DNA of 28,168 nt from Bacteroides sp. UBA1317 (GTDB lineage: Bacteria; Bacteroidota; Bacteroidia; Bacteroidales; Bacteroidaceae). Positions 7,843-16,207 of this stretch are shown piece by piece. Position 1 is the stretch's first letter. The number at the start of each line of letters is the position of its first letter. The position numbers were made by a program, and so were the translations under genes. Where the stretch lies: assembly GCA_002307035.1 (NCBI GenBank), contig DBTL01000085.1, positions 1 through 28,168 on the forward strand, read 5' to 3'. A model generated the notes under the pieces. It did not search any database, was not told the DNA's origin, and was given only the letters and a program-made list of their open reading frames with translations.

Positions 7843-7870
7843 TAACCGGTTCACTAATATGATCGTTCAA
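7843..7870 (-). promoter_or_regulatory. Candidate ECF-type promoter of the 7815 gene
   Basis: On the minus strand TTGAAC (7870-7865), a 16-base spacer and CGGTTA (7848-7843) resemble the AAC / CG core of ECF promoters. The start site would fall about 20 bases before the ATG at 7815. The nine bases TTGAACGAT recur in the promoter of the sigma gene (complement of 6507-6515). Confidence 0.3.
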
Positions 7871-7977
7871 CAGATAAAAACCCTACGAAAAACATTCATT
7901 ATTTTCTTTTAGTACAGATTAAGCGATGAAAGGTTAAAACAATTTCGGCAACATAGGCGTTGATAACAATATTCTGA

Positions 7978-7985
7978 CTAAATTT
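7978..7985 (+). promoter_or_regulatory. Possible -7 element of nfo
   Basis: TAAATTTA matches TAnnTTTG at seven of eight positions and lies 25 bases before the nfo ATG. A TTG lies at 7961-7963 with a slightly short spacer of about 15 bases. Confidence 0.3.
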
Positions 7986-8010
7986 ACAGCAAACAAAAAA
8001 AGAAAATGAT

Positions 8011-8844
8011 ATGAAATATATCGGAGCACACGTCAGCGCATCAGGGGGAGTAGAATCTGCTCCGATCAACGCACACGAAATTGGGGCCACCGCTTTCGCC
8101 CTTTTTACTAAGAATCAACGTCAATGGATCAGCAAGCCACTGACGGAAGAGAGCATCAACCTTTTTAAAAAGAATTGCGCAGAGTATGGCTTTCAACCCG
8201 AATATATTCTGCCGCACGATAGTTACCTCATTAATCTGGGACATCCCGAAGAAGAAGGACTAACCAAGAGTCGCACTGCCTTTCTGGACGAGATGCAACG
8301 TTGTGAGCAATTGGGATTGAAGTTGCTGAACTTCCATCCGGGTAGTCACCTAAATAAGATTTCTGTAGAAGAATCACTGAATCGTATTGCCGAAAGCATC
8401 AATATAGTATTGGAGAAAACCCAAGGCGTTACTGCTGTGATAGAAAATACTGCCGGACAGGGAAGTAATCTGGGCAATGAGTTTTGGCATTTAAAGCATA
8501 TCATTGACAGAGTAGAAGATAAATCGCGTGTAGGCGTTTGTCTCGATACTTGCCATACCTTTACGGCAGGCTATGATTTCTTAACGGATTATGATCAAGT
8601 ATTTCACGACTTTGAAGAGATCGTTGGATTTAAATACCTCCGGGGCATTCACCTGAATGATTCAAAGAAAGCCCTTGGTACCCGGGTAGACAGACACGAT
8701 AGCATCGGTTATGGTTTTATCGGGAATAAGTTCTTCGAGAAAGTGATGAAAGATCCACGCTTCGACAATATGCCTATCATCTTGGAGACTCCGGACGAAA
8801 CCTTGTGGGCAAAAGAAATCTCCTGGCTCAAAAGCGTGGAATAA
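8011..8844 (+). CDS. nfo: Endonuclease IV (AP endonuclease)
   Basis: A 277-residue TIM-barrel nuclease of base-excision repair that cuts the backbone 5' to abasic sites. All nine trinuclear-zinc ligands are visible: His69, His109, Glu145, Asp179, His182, His214, Asp227, His229 and Glu259, in LPHDSYLIN, NFHPGSH, IENTAG, CLDTCH, GIHLNDS, RVDRHD and ILETP. The first four sit at the same residue numbers as in E. coli Nfo, and length is normal. The start at 8011 (MKYIGAHVSASGG) is the family start. The gene is convergent with the alanine symporter gene, with 13 bases between the stops. A second base-excision repair gene, tag, lies 4.6 kb to the left. Confidence 0.96.
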   Translation: MKYIGAHVSASGGVESAPINAHEIGATAFALFTKNQRQWISKPLTEESINLFKKNCAEYGFQPEYILPHDSYLINLGHPEEEGLTKSRTAFLDEMQRCEQLGLKLLNFHPGSHLNKISVEESLNRIAESINIVLEKTQGVTAVIENTAGQGSNLGNEFWHLKHIIDRVEDKSRVGVCLDTCHTFTAGYDFLTDYDQVFHDFEEIVGFKYLRGIHLNDSKKALGTRVDRHDSIGYGFIGNKFFEKVMKDPRFDNMPIILETPDETLWAKEISWLKSVE

Positions 8845-8857
8845 TCCACCTACTTAT

Positions 8858-10219
8858 TTACACTTCTTCTGCCGCATCTTCGTCTAGTTTTCCGGACCAT
8901 AGGAAGCGTCGGGTTTCTTTTACCGCCACACCCGAAAGCAGAAGGAGTGAAATTAAGTTTGGAATAGCCATCAACGCATTCATACTATCGGCTATGTTCC
9001 ACACCAATGTTAAGTTCATCACCGATCCAAGGTAAGCAGCAGCAATGTAGACGATGCGATAATAAACAATTAAACGCTTTCCTCCCAAATATTCCACCGC
9101 TTTCTCTCCATAATACGACCAACCCAGAATAGTGGAAAAAGCAAAAGTGATGATACCTACAGAAAGAATGATTGGCCCAAAATAAGGAATCTTCCCAAAC
9201 GCCATTTTAGTGAGTGCTCCACCTTGTGTGTGATCTATCTCCGGATGAGCAATAATGCTACTCACTAGTACAAGTCCGGTAAGAGCACAAATGATCACTG
9301 TGTCCCAAAAAGTACCTGTAGATGAAACCAATGCTTGTCGCACCGGATTTCTTGTTCGGGCTGCCGCAGCTACAATAGGAGCAGATCCTAGTCCGGATTC
9401 ATTAGAGAAAAGTCCGCGAGCAATGCCATATCGTGCAGCCATCATCACCGTAGTTCCCAAAAATCCTCCTCCTGCCGCCTGAGGAGTAAAAGCTGACTCG
9501 CAGATAAGCACAACTGTATCTTTCAGGTAAGCGGCGTTCATCCAAAGAATGATGATGCAACCCAGTATATAAAACGCAGCCATAAAAGGCACCAATGCGC
9601 AGCAAACGTTCGAAATGCCCTTTAACCCGAACAACATAACCAAAGCTAAAAGAAAACAAATGATGCCTCCCGTAAGATGAGGCGAGATTCCCCAACTCTC
9701 ATTTAATAGCATTGAGATGGAATTGGCCTGAACAGTATTGCCTATGCCAAAGGCAGCAACAGCAGTAAACACACAAAAAAGGACAGCTAGCCATTTCATG
9801 TTTAAGCCACGCTCCAGAGCATACATCGGACCACCGAGCATCTCTCCATTAGCCGTACGAACACGGTATTTAATGGCTAGCAAGCCTTCTGCATATTTAG
9901 TTGAGATCCCCAATACGCCGGTTAGCCAACACCAAAGTACGGCTCCAGGACCTCCAAAAGCAACAGCGGTGGCTACTCCCACAATATTACCCGTACCAAT
10001 TGTTGCTGCCAAAGAAGTTGCTAAAGCACCAAACTGGCTTACATCTCCGACAGCATCTTTATCCTTGGCTACGGACAAGCGGATAGCCGTAAATATCTTT
10101 AATTGAGGAACACGCAATCTGATCGTAAGAAACAAATGGGTACCTAAAAGTAAAATAATCATCGGCCATCCCCACAAAGCCGAACTAATCTGCGCGGTTA
10201 TCTCTTCAAAGCATCCCAT
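8858..10219 (-). CDS. Sodium:alanine symporter family protein
   Basis: A 453-residue inner-membrane carrier of the AGCS family, importing alanine or glycine with sodium. About 10-11 hydrophobic segments are evident. Family signatures are GTGNIVGVATA near 75-85, GGPGAVLWCW near 89-98, and FSNESGLGSAPI in the second half. The start at 10219 (MGCFEEIT) is chosen over an in-frame ATG at 10279 because a full promoter (TTTG, 20-base spacer, TACTTTTG) occupies 10245-10276, so the upstream ATG would not be transcribed. The added 20 residues are also absent from family patterns I know. It is a single-gene unit between nfo (convergent) and dnaK (upstream on the same strand, separated by a strong terminator). 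Confidence 0.93.
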   Translation of the reverse strand: MGCFEEITAQISSALWGWPMIILLLGTHLFLTIRLRVPQLKIFTAIRLSVAKDKDAVGDVSQFGALATSLAATIGTGNIVGVATAVAFGGPGAVLWCWLTGVLGISTKYAEGLLAIKYRVRTANGEMLGGPMYALERGLNMKWLAVLFCVFTAVAAFGIGNTVQANSISMLLNESWGISPHLTGGIICFLLALVMLFGLKGISNVCCALVPFMAAFYILGCIIILWMNAAYLKDTVVLICESAFTPQAAGGGFLGTTVMMAARYGIARGLFSNESGLGSAPIVAAAARTRNPVRQALVSSTGTFWDTVIICALTGLVLVSSIIAHPEIDHTQGGALTKMAFGKIPYFGPIILSVGIITFAFSTILGWSYYGEKAVEYLGGKRLIVYYRIVYIAAAYLGSVMNLTLVWNIADSMNALMAIPNLISLLLLSGVAVKETRRFLWSGKLDEDAAEEV

Positions 10220-10244
10220 AAATAGAAGTATTACATTTGTCTCG

Positions 10245-10276
10245 CAAAAGTAGAACAATTGAATCACATAGCCAAA
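10245..10276 (-). promoter_or_regulatory. Promoter of the alanine symporter gene
   Basis: On the minus strand TTTG (10276-10273), a 20-base spacer and TACTTTTG (10252-10245) match both Bacteroides promoter boxes exactly. The start site is about 10238, leaving a leader near 20 bases before the ATG at 10219. Confidence 0.8.
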
Positions 10277-10294
10277 CATAATGCGTCTTTATGC

Positions 10295-10333
10295 AAAAAG
10301 AGGCTGATCTAATATAAAGATCAGCCTCTTTTT
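10295..10333. terminator. Intrinsic terminator after dnaK
   Basis: A perfect 16-bp stem, 10295-10310 against 10318-10333 (core GAGGCTGATCT / AGATCAGCCTC), with a 7-base loop. It is flanked by A5 on one side and T5 on the other, so it can work in both directions. It lies 22 bases beyond the dnaK stop. Confidence 0.9.
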
Positions 10334-10354
10334 GATATAATAAATATAGCGATA

Positions 10355-12304
10355 TTACTTCACTTCTTCAAAGTCAGCATCTTGAACGTTCTCGCCTTGC
10401 TTGCCTTCACTTTCATTGGCTTGACCGCCATTCATGTCCGGACCGGCTTGTGCTCCGGCTTGTGCTCCGGCTTGTGCTCCGGCTTGTGCTCCGCCTTGTG
10501 CACCGCTCTGAGCATACATCTCAGCACTTGCAGTCTGGAAAGCAGTATTAACCTCGGCCAATGCAGTATCAATAGCAGCAATATCTTGTGCCTTGTGAGC
10601 TTCTTTCAACTTAGCCAGAGCAGCTTCAATCGGTGCTTTCTTGTCAGCAGGCAACTTGTCCCCCAGTTCTTCCAATTGCTTTTCGGTCTGGAAGATTGTG
10701 CTGTCAGCCTGATTCAGCTTATCAATTTTTTCACGCTCTTTCTTATCTGCTTCAGCATTCGCTTCCGCTTCCGCTTTCATTCTGTCTATTTCTTCTTTGC
10801 TCAAGCCACTTGAAGCTTCGATACGAATCACTTGCTCTTTACCGGTTGCTTTATCTTTGGCCGATACTTTCAAGATACCATTGGCATCAATGTCAAACGC
10901 AACTTCAATTTGTGGTATACCACGACGAGCCGGTGCAATTCCTGTCAAGTTGAACTGGCCAATTGACTTATTCTGAGATGCCATCGGACGTTCACCTTGC
11001 AACACGTGGATGGTTACTTCTGTCTGGTTATCAGCAGCAGTAGAGAATGTTTCGCTCTTCTTGCAAGGAATGGTTGTGTTAGAATCGATCAATTTTGTCA
11101 TCACACCACCCATGGTTTCAATACCCATTGATAAGGGAGTAACATCAAGCAATACCACACCTTTAATTTCATCTGTCAACACAGCACCTTGCACAGCAGC
11201 TCCTACAGCTACCACTTCGTCCGGATTCACACCTTTAGAAGGAGCTTTGCCAAAGAAATCTTCTACCAATTTTTGCACTGCAGGTATACGTGAAGAACCA
11301 CCAACAAGGATTACTTCATCAATATCAGAGTTGCTCAAACTAGCATCTTTCATTGCTTTCTTACATGGCTCAAGACAAGCTTGAATCAATTCATGAGCCA
11401 AAGATTCGAATTTAGCACGACTCAATGTCTTAACCAAGTGCTTTGGTACACCTGCTACAGGCATAATATAAGGTAAGTTGATCTCAGTGCTGGTAGATGA
11501 AGACAATTCAATCTTCGCTTTTTCAGCAGCTTCTTTCAAACGTTGCAAAGCCATCGGATCCTGAGTAAGATCAGCACCCTCATCATTCTTAAATTCCTGA
11601 ACTAACCAGTTGATAACCACTTGGTCAAAGTCATCACCACCAAGGTGAGTATCACCATTCGTAGAAAGAACTTCGAACACACCGCCACCGAATTCAAGAA
11701 TAGAAATATCGAAGGTACCACCACCAAGGTCGAACACAGCAATCTTCATGTCTTTGTGAGCCTTATCAAGACCGTAAGCCAAAGCAGCAGCCGTTGGTTC
11801 GTTCACAATACGTTTCACATCCAATCCGGCAATCTGTCCGGCTTCTTTGGTTGCCTGACGCTGAGAGTCGCTAAAGTAAGCAGGTACTGTGATCACAGCT
11901 TCTGTTACTTCCTGACCTAAATAATCCTCAGCAGTCTTTTTCATCTTCTGTAGAATCATGGCCGAGATTTCCTGCGGAGTATAGAGACGTCCGTCGATTT
12001 CAACGCGCGGTGTACTGTTCTCGCCTTTTACTACTTTATAAGGTACACGTGCAATCTCTTTCTGCACCTGATCCCAGTTTTCTCCCATAAAACGCTTAAT
12101 AGAATATACCGTTCTTTGAGAGTTAGTAATAGCCTGGCGCTTAGCTGGATCACCCACTTTACGTTCGCCTCCGTCTATAAAGGCTACGATAGAAGGCGTT
12201 GTACGTTTACCTTCGCTATTAGCAATTACAACCGGCTCATTTCCTTCGAATACGGAAACACAAGAGTTTGTTGTTCCTAAGTCTATACCAATAATTTTTC
12301 CCAT
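10355..12304 (-). CDS. dnaK: Molecular chaperone DnaK (Hsp70)
   Basis: A 649-residue Hsp70. The ATPase domain covers about 1-365 (GIDLGTTNSCV phosphate loop at 5-15, VFDLGGGTFDIS, VGGSSRIPAVQ), then the linker GVVLLDVTPLS, the substrate-binding domain to about 500, the helical lid to about 590, and a disordered tail ending DADFEEVK. The tail contains a Gly-Ala-Gln-Ala repeat at about 601-621 encoded by a 12-bp tandem repeat. dnaJ and grpE are not adjacent. The 285-base divergent gap upstream holds two TGAC/GTCA-type dyads and a sigma-54-like promoter, and one dyad is shared with clpB. No CIRCE element was found. A strong terminator follows. Confidence 0.98.
   Translation of the reverse strand: MGKIIGIDLGTTNSCVSVFEGNEPVVIANSEGKRTTPSIVAFIDGGERKVGDPAKRQAITNSQRTVYSIKRFMGENWDQVQKEIARVPYKVVKGENSTPRVEIDGRLYTPQEISAMILQKMKKTAEDYLGQEVTEAVITVPAYFSDSQRQATKEAGQIAGLDVKRIVNEPTAAALAYGLDKAHKDMKIAVFDLGGGTFDISILEFGGGVFEVLSTNGDTHLGGDDFDQVVINWLVQEFKNDEGADLTQDPMALQRLKEAAEKAKIELSSSTSTEINLPYIMPVAGVPKHLVKTLSRAKFESLAHELIQACLEPCKKAMKDASLSNSDIDEVILVGGSSRIPAVQKLVEDFFGKAPSKGVNPDEVVAVGAAVQGAVLTDEIKGVVLLDVTPLSMGIETMGGVMTKLIDSNTTIPCKKSETFSTAADNQTEVTIHVLQGERPMASQNKSIGQFNLTGIAPARRGIPQIEVAFDIDANGILKVSAKDKATGKEQVIRIEASSGLSKEEIDRMKAEAEANAEADKKEREKIDKLNQADSTIFQTEKQLEELGDKLPADKKAPIEAALAKLKEAHKAQDIAAIDTALAEVNTAFQTASAEMYAQSGAQGGAQAGAQAGAQAGAQAGPDMNGGQANESEGKQGENVQDADFEEVK
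10443..10502. repeat. 12-bp tandem repeat inside the dnaK tail
   Basis: Four exact copies of CCGGCTTGTGCT (10443-10490) and a fifth with two differences (10491-10502), encoding repeated AGAQ residues on the minus strand. The unit is a multiple of three, so copy-number changes keep the frame. Confidence 0.9.
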
Positions 12305-12371
12305 GATTATTATCTTTTTAATTGTTATTATTCTATGTCTAATCGGAATTGCACCGAACGACTATTAAAAG

Positions 12372-12387
12372 ACAAACCTTGTGCCAA
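12372..12387 (-). promoter_or_regulatory. Sigma-54-like promoter of dnaK (candidate)
   Basis: On the minus strand TTGGCACAAGGTTTGT (12387-12372) matches the sigma-54 consensus TTGGCACGNNNNTTGC except at two fixed positions, with the GG and G(C) at the correct spacing. The ATG is about 70 bases downstream. The same bases can be read as an ordinary Bacteroides promoter, TTTG, 18 bases, AAGGTTTG, so the assignment is open. Confidence 0.35.
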
Positions 12388-12450
12388 AGCAACAATAGCA
12401 AACAAACTCCCGAAAGTGACAGTAGCAAATGTTCTTTTTAGTTATAGCAT

Positions 12451-12475
12451 TGTCAGCACAACTGACAGAAAGTCA
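12451..12475 (-). promoter_or_regulatory. Paired dyads upstream of dnaK
   Basis: On the minus strand TGACTTTCTGTCA (12475-12463; arms TGAC/GTCA) is followed with overlap by a second dyad, TGTCAGTTGTGCTGACA (12467-12451). The first is nearly identical to TGACTTTTTGTCA upstream of clpB. They lie roughly 150-170 bases before the dnaK start and about 75-85 bases upstream of the -24 position of the sigma-54-like sequence, suiting an activator site. Confidence 0.5.
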
Positions 12476-12553
12476 TGTTCCCTCACATGATATAGGTCGC
12501 AAATGATTGATAAGATCATCAAACATAAAATACATTTTCTAAAAATTATCGTG

Positions 12554-12561
12554 TATATTTG
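12554..12561 (+). promoter_or_regulatory. -7 element of the metal-chelate import operon
   Basis: TATATTTG is a perfect TAnnTTTG match 28 bases before the ATG at 12590. A T4 run at 12535-12538 is the nearest -33-like sequence, with a short spacer. Confidence 0.5.
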
Positions 12562-12589
12562 TATGCGTTTATAAACACCTTATCAGATT

Positions 12590-13726
12590 ATGATAAAAAG
12601 AATTCTATGTATATACCTTCCTCTTCTCCTATTATTATCCGGGTGCAGTGGAAAATCTTCTCAACAAGCGTCAAGTGCAGATGGCACTCCGGTAACTCTT
12701 TCGCATGCCAGCAGGTTTAGTATTGCCCATGCAACCAACTACACCACAGTCACCGTTTACAATCCGTGGAAAGAAGGCGAGATATACGATAAATATTACT
12801 TGGTAAAAGATGAAAGCACCGAAGTCCCTGCAGACGGACATAAAATCAAAATTCCACTTAAAAGTTTGATGACTAATTCGGCTACCCATCTCGGTTTCAT
12901 AGAGCTATTGGGAGAGTTGGATAAAGTGACAGGAGTATGTAGCACGGCATACATTTACAATCCTACTATATTAAGAGGTGTGAAAGAGGGCAAAGTGAAG
13001 GATCTGGGAGAACCATTCAATCTGGATATCGAAAACCTTCTACTGCTCCATCCGCAAGCCATCATGACTTCTGCCTACAATGCCGAAGATGAAAACAGCA
13101 AGCGAATGCAGCAAACAGGCATAACTGTGATATACAACATCGAGTGGCAAGAGAAGACACTATTAGGAAGAGCAGAATGGATTAAGTTTATAGCTGCCTT
13201 TTTTGATAAAGAAGCACTAGCCGACAGCATTTACAGCGACATAGAAAAACGATATGAGGAAGTGAAGAAGCTCGCTTCAGCAGTAAAAGAGAAGCCTTCA
13301 ATTCTTTCCGGGCAAGATTATCGGGGAAGTTGGTCGATGCCTACAGGACTGAGTTATAACGCTCAGCTATTTAAAGATGCGGGTGGACAGTATTTTTACA
13401 CCAATGACACAACGGCCAGCGGAAGTAGAAGCAGTAATATAGAAGAAGCGTTGATAAACTTCGGCAAGGCAGACATTTGGATAGGATCTGAAGCTTCTTC
13501 ATTGAAAGAGTTGGGACAAATAGATGCCAAATATAAATTGTTCAAAGCTTACAAAGAAGGAAGAGTCTACAACATTAATAAACGAAAGAACGCCAAAGGA
13601 GGAAATGATTATTGGGAAAGTGGCGTAGCCCGTCCCGACCTTCTTTTAAGTGACATGATAAAGATTCTTCATCCTGAATTACTGCCCAATTACGAATCTG
13701 TATATATGGAAAAGCTGAAGGAATAA
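12590..13726 (+). CDS. ABC transporter periplasmic binding lipoprotein (FecB/BtuF type)
   Basis: A 378-residue lipoprotein. A signal peptide with lipobox LSGC puts the acylated Cys at residue 19. The Peripla_BP_2 fold is recognisable: KSLMTNSATHLGFIELLGELDKVTGV near 90-115, DIENLLLLHPQAIM near 145, GITVIYNIEWQEKTLLGRAEWIKFIAAFF, and a C-terminal lobe with GVARPDLLLSDMIKILHPEL. Such proteins deliver iron-siderophore, haem or cobalamin to a FecCD-type permease. The substrate cannot be told from sequence. The permease gene follows after 16 bases. The protein is larger than BtuF (about 260 residues), as is common for Bacteroides members. Confidence 0.88.
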   Translation: MIKRILCIYLPLLLLLSGCSGKSSQQASSADGTPVTLSHASRFSIAHATNYTTVTVYNPWKEGEIYDKYYLVKDESTEVPADGHKIKIPLKSLMTNSATHLGFIELLGELDKVTGVCSTAYIYNPTILRGVKEGKVKDLGEPFNLDIENLLLLHPQAIMTSAYNAEDENSKRMQQTGITVIYNIEWQEKTLLGRAEWIKFIAAFFDKEALADSIYSDIEKRYEEVKKLASAVKEKPSILSGQDYRGSWSMPTGLSYNAQLFKDAGGQYFYTNDTTASGSRSSNIEEALINFGKADIWIGSEASSLKELGQIDAKYKLFKAYKEGRVYNINKRKNAKGGNDYWESGVARPDLLLSDMIKILHPELLPNYESVYMEKLKE

Positions 13727-13742
13727 AAGCGGTTCAGAATCA

Positions 13743-14732
13743 ATGGATAAAAAAATTATCTTTCTCACCATACTCTTTTTCATCGCACTCATGGCAGACA
13801 TTGCCTTGGGTAGTGTGAGTTTATCTTTAAGCGATATATGGAACACACTAGCAGGCAATAGCAACGACATGATCTATCGCGAAATCATTCTGAATCACAG
13901 AATGCCCAAGGCGCTGACAGCCATACTTGCGGGAGCTGCCTTATCTGTGGCCGGCGTAATGATGCAAACACTATTTCACAACCCGCTTGCAGGGCCCGAC
14001 GTGCTCGGTGTTACGTCTGGTGCCAGTCTGGGTGTTGCACTGCTTACACTTGGTGCCTCAGCACTTCCATTTGGTTTTGTTGCCGGATGGGGACAGGTTA
14101 CAGCGGCTGTTGCCGGATCAATCGGAGTACTACTGCTCGTCATCATTGTTTCAATAAGGATACCTCAAACAGTATCTTTACTCATTATCGGAATGATGTT
14201 CGGCAACTTTGCCGGTGCTATTGTGAGCATTCTTCAAAGTGTGAGCAATCCCGACATGTTAAAGCTCTTCATTACTTGGACATTCGGAAGCTTATCGTCG
14301 GTTAGCTGGGAACAAATGTGGATCATGGCTCCTGTCATTTTAATTGGCATCTCTTTGGCTTTTATCTTGCAAAAGCAACTCAATGTTCTTCTATTAGGGA
14401 AGAATTATGCAATCGGGTTGGGCATTTCCGTTATGCGACTGCGTTTACTCGTTATCTTCGCCACAGCTTTATTAGCCGGAACTTCCACCGCTTTTACCGG
14501 ACCGATTGCTTTTATAGGCATAACCATGCCGCACATTGCACGTGGCATAATGGGTACTTCCAATCACAGAGTGATTCTGCCAACCTCTATACTTTGCGGT
14601 GCCTCAACGATGCTCATTTGTGACATCATCTCTCAATTACCCAGCGCACAAGGCACTCTCCCTATCAATGCTGTTACAGCATTATTCGGTGCACCTGTCA
14701 TCGTCTGGATCATCATAAAAAACAAAGGATAA
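13743..14732 (+). CDS. FecCD-family ABC transporter permease
   Basis: A 329-residue inner-membrane permease with about 9-10 membrane segments. Signatures are RMPKALTAILAGAALSVAGVMMQTLFHNPLAGPDVLGVTSGAS near the N-terminus and FTGPIAFIGITMPHIARGIMG, the cytoplasmic loop that contacts the ATPase, in the C-terminal half. Family members import iron-chelates or cobalamin. It lies 16 bases after the binding-protein gene. The ATPase gene that normally follows is missing: the next gene, 44 bases on, encodes an unrelated exported protein. The ATPase must be encoded elsewhere or shared. Confidence 0.92.
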   Translation: MDKKIIFLTILFFIALMADIALGSVSLSLSDIWNTLAGNSNDMIYREIILNHRMPKALTAILAGAALSVAGVMMQTLFHNPLAGPDVLGVTSGASLGVALLTLGASALPFGFVAGWGQVTAAVAGSIGVLLLVIIVSIRIPQTVSLLIIGMMFGNFAGAIVSILQSVSNPDMLKLFITWTFGSLSSVSWEQMWIMAPVILIGISLAFILQKQLNVLLLGKNYAIGLGISVMRLRLLVIFATALLAGTSTAFTGPIAFIGITMPHIARGIMGTSNHRVILPTSILCGASTMLICDIISQLPSAQGTLPINAVTALFGAPVIVWIIIKNKG

Positions 14733-14776
14733 CTATTACCATAACATTTATTTATAACCTTTCAAAACAAGCAATT

Positions 14777-16054
14777 ATGAATCTAAAATCACTATTAATC
14801 CTGCTCCTATTCATCGGATATCAGTCCGCTAAGGCGCAAAACGAATATATTGTGTCAACCTCTACAACCAAACCTCTCGCAACAACAGAGGAAGAACAAT
14901 TTATCAATACATCTTTTGAGTTGTACACATTATGCAAATGGGTTCCCGAATTAAAATTCATGTTCCTACCCGAGGATAAAGACAAGTTCTTGCCGATACT
15001 CAAGAGTTACGAAGACAAGAAAGATGTAGCAAGCAACATCTTGAAGCAGAAAATACTTGAGTTCGTCGGCACTGAAGAAAGTGAGGAGGAAACATATGCC
15101 GGAAAGAGCTATTCTACTCGCTTTATATTTAGCTGTGAAGGGAATAAGTATTACTATGAATTTAGGAATAAAAAGCTGGATGAAATATGCAGCAGCAACC
15201 CTCGGGCGAGCATCAATGGACTCGTCTTTCTTAAAGACGTGGATAAAGCCAAGGAATTACTGGTAGGAAAAACGTTATACACTAAAACAACCTCTGTCCG
15301 AGTGGACGATGCAAACAGTTATAAAGGATACAACGATGTCAGCATCCCTTTCAACACAAAAGTGACCATAAAAGCCGTTGGTGTAGGAAGTAAACAATAT
15401 CCGGTAAAACTTGTCTTCGAAGATGAAAAAGGACATTCTTACTACACGGAAGTGGCCTTCTCAAGGACTAATTCAGGAATGGATAAATCAGACTTCCAAG
15501 CTGATAAGAAAGTCAAATATTTCCCCAATGCCTTCAGTTTTGTCGATCAGAACGAAAAAGCGTTGGATGATATTAAGTCCAAATACCTAAATTTAGCGGT
15601 TTATCCGAAAAAGAATATTGAAGCAGAGGTTAGAACAGGTTCTCTGGATCAACCCATTAGCACAAGAATACGCTTGGCACGCTATACTCAACTGACCATT
15701 AAAGATCTGAATTTAAAAAGTGGTAAAACATTGGTTACTCTCACCTTGGAAGACGCAAATGGGAATATTTATCTAACAGACACAGACTTAAAATACGACT
15801 ACATCATCAAAAACGAAAACTACATTGAGGACTTATTCGCCTTTGGCAATATCAGGAGCAAATATCCGAATATCACTGAAGAACATTGGGCATTAATCGC
15901 TTATGGAGAAGTAAAAGCAGGAATGAATACGGACGAATGCAGACTGGCATTGGGAGAGCCAAGTGAGATTATAGTCAAAAAGAATTCGAAGTTTGAAACA
16001 TGGTTATATCATGGTCACGTGCTCGAATTTGAAAGTGGCATACTAATCAGATAA
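14777..16054 (+). CDS. Exported protein with BamE/SmpA-like C-terminus
   Basis: A 425-residue secreted or periplasmic protein of unknown function. The signal peptide is residues 1-20 (cleavage near AKA/Q). The middle is rich in beta-strand-like repeats of charged residues (VTIKAVGVGSKQYPVKLVFEDEKGHSYYTE near 195-225, and a similar LTIKDLNLKSGKTLVTLTLEDANGNIYLTD near 310-335), suggesting two related beta domains. The last 58 residues look like the BamE/SmpA fold: an AYGEVKAGMNTDECRLALGEP segment followed by a W-x-Y strand. It follows the permease gene by 44 bases and is probably in the same transcript, but nothing links it to metal uptake beyond position. Confidence 0.72.
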   Translation: MNLKSLLILLLFIGYQSAKAQNEYIVSTSTTKPLATTEEEQFINTSFELYTLCKWVPELKFMFLPEDKDKFLPILKSYEDKKDVASNILKQKILEFVGTEESEEETYAGKSYSTRFIFSCEGNKYYYEFRNKKLDEICSSNPRASINGLVFLKDVDKAKELLVGKTLYTKTTSVRVDDANSYKGYNDVSIPFNTKVTIKAVGVGSKQYPVKLVFEDEKGHSYYTEVAFSRTNSGMDKSDFQADKKVKYFPNAFSFVDQNEKALDDIKSKYLNLAVYPKKNIEAEVRTGSLDQPISTRIRLARYTQLTIKDLNLKSGKTLVTLTLEDANGNIYLTDTDLKYDYIIKNENYIEDLFAFGNIRSKYPNITEEHWALIAYGEVKAGMNTDECRLALGEPSEIIVKKNSKFETWLYHGHVLEFESGILIR

Positions 16055-16092
16055 GTTAAGTAGATAATGAACAAAGATAAGTAATATATCAT

Positions 16093-16120
16093 ATCGGTTC
16101 CGATTTATTTTTTATCTTTG
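16093..16120 (+). promoter_or_regulatory. Promoter region of the CANSDH-bcp-recA cluster
   Basis: TATCTTTG (16113-16120) is a perfect -7 element, 87 bases before the start codon, implying a long leader. No TTTG -33 box is present. Its place is taken by the dyad ATCGG-TT-CCGAT (16093-16104), a possible operator or a weak terminator stem of the preceding gene since T-rich sequence follows it. Confidence 0.5.
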
Positions 16121-16207
16121 CTTAATAAATATTGAAGTGTCGTATTCAAAGTAATTCGGCATCTATTCAAGTAATAAACAAATGATTTAAAAGTTCAGGA
16201 ATAAGAA

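Noticed and set aside
10220..10279. Upstream start of the alanine symporter at 10279
   Set aside because: The full promoter at 10245-10276 lies within this extension, so it would not be transcribed from that promoter.
12305..12589. CIRCE element for HrcA upstream of dnaK
   Set aside because: No TTAGCACTC-N9-GAGTGCTAA-like sequence is present. The dyads here have TGAC/GTCA arms instead.
16093..16112. Intrinsic terminator before the dehydrogenase gene
   Set aside because: The ATCGG-TT-CCGAT stem has only a 2-base loop (or 4 bp with a 4-base loop), too weak despite the following T-rich stretch. An operator or -33-region dyad is at least as likely.
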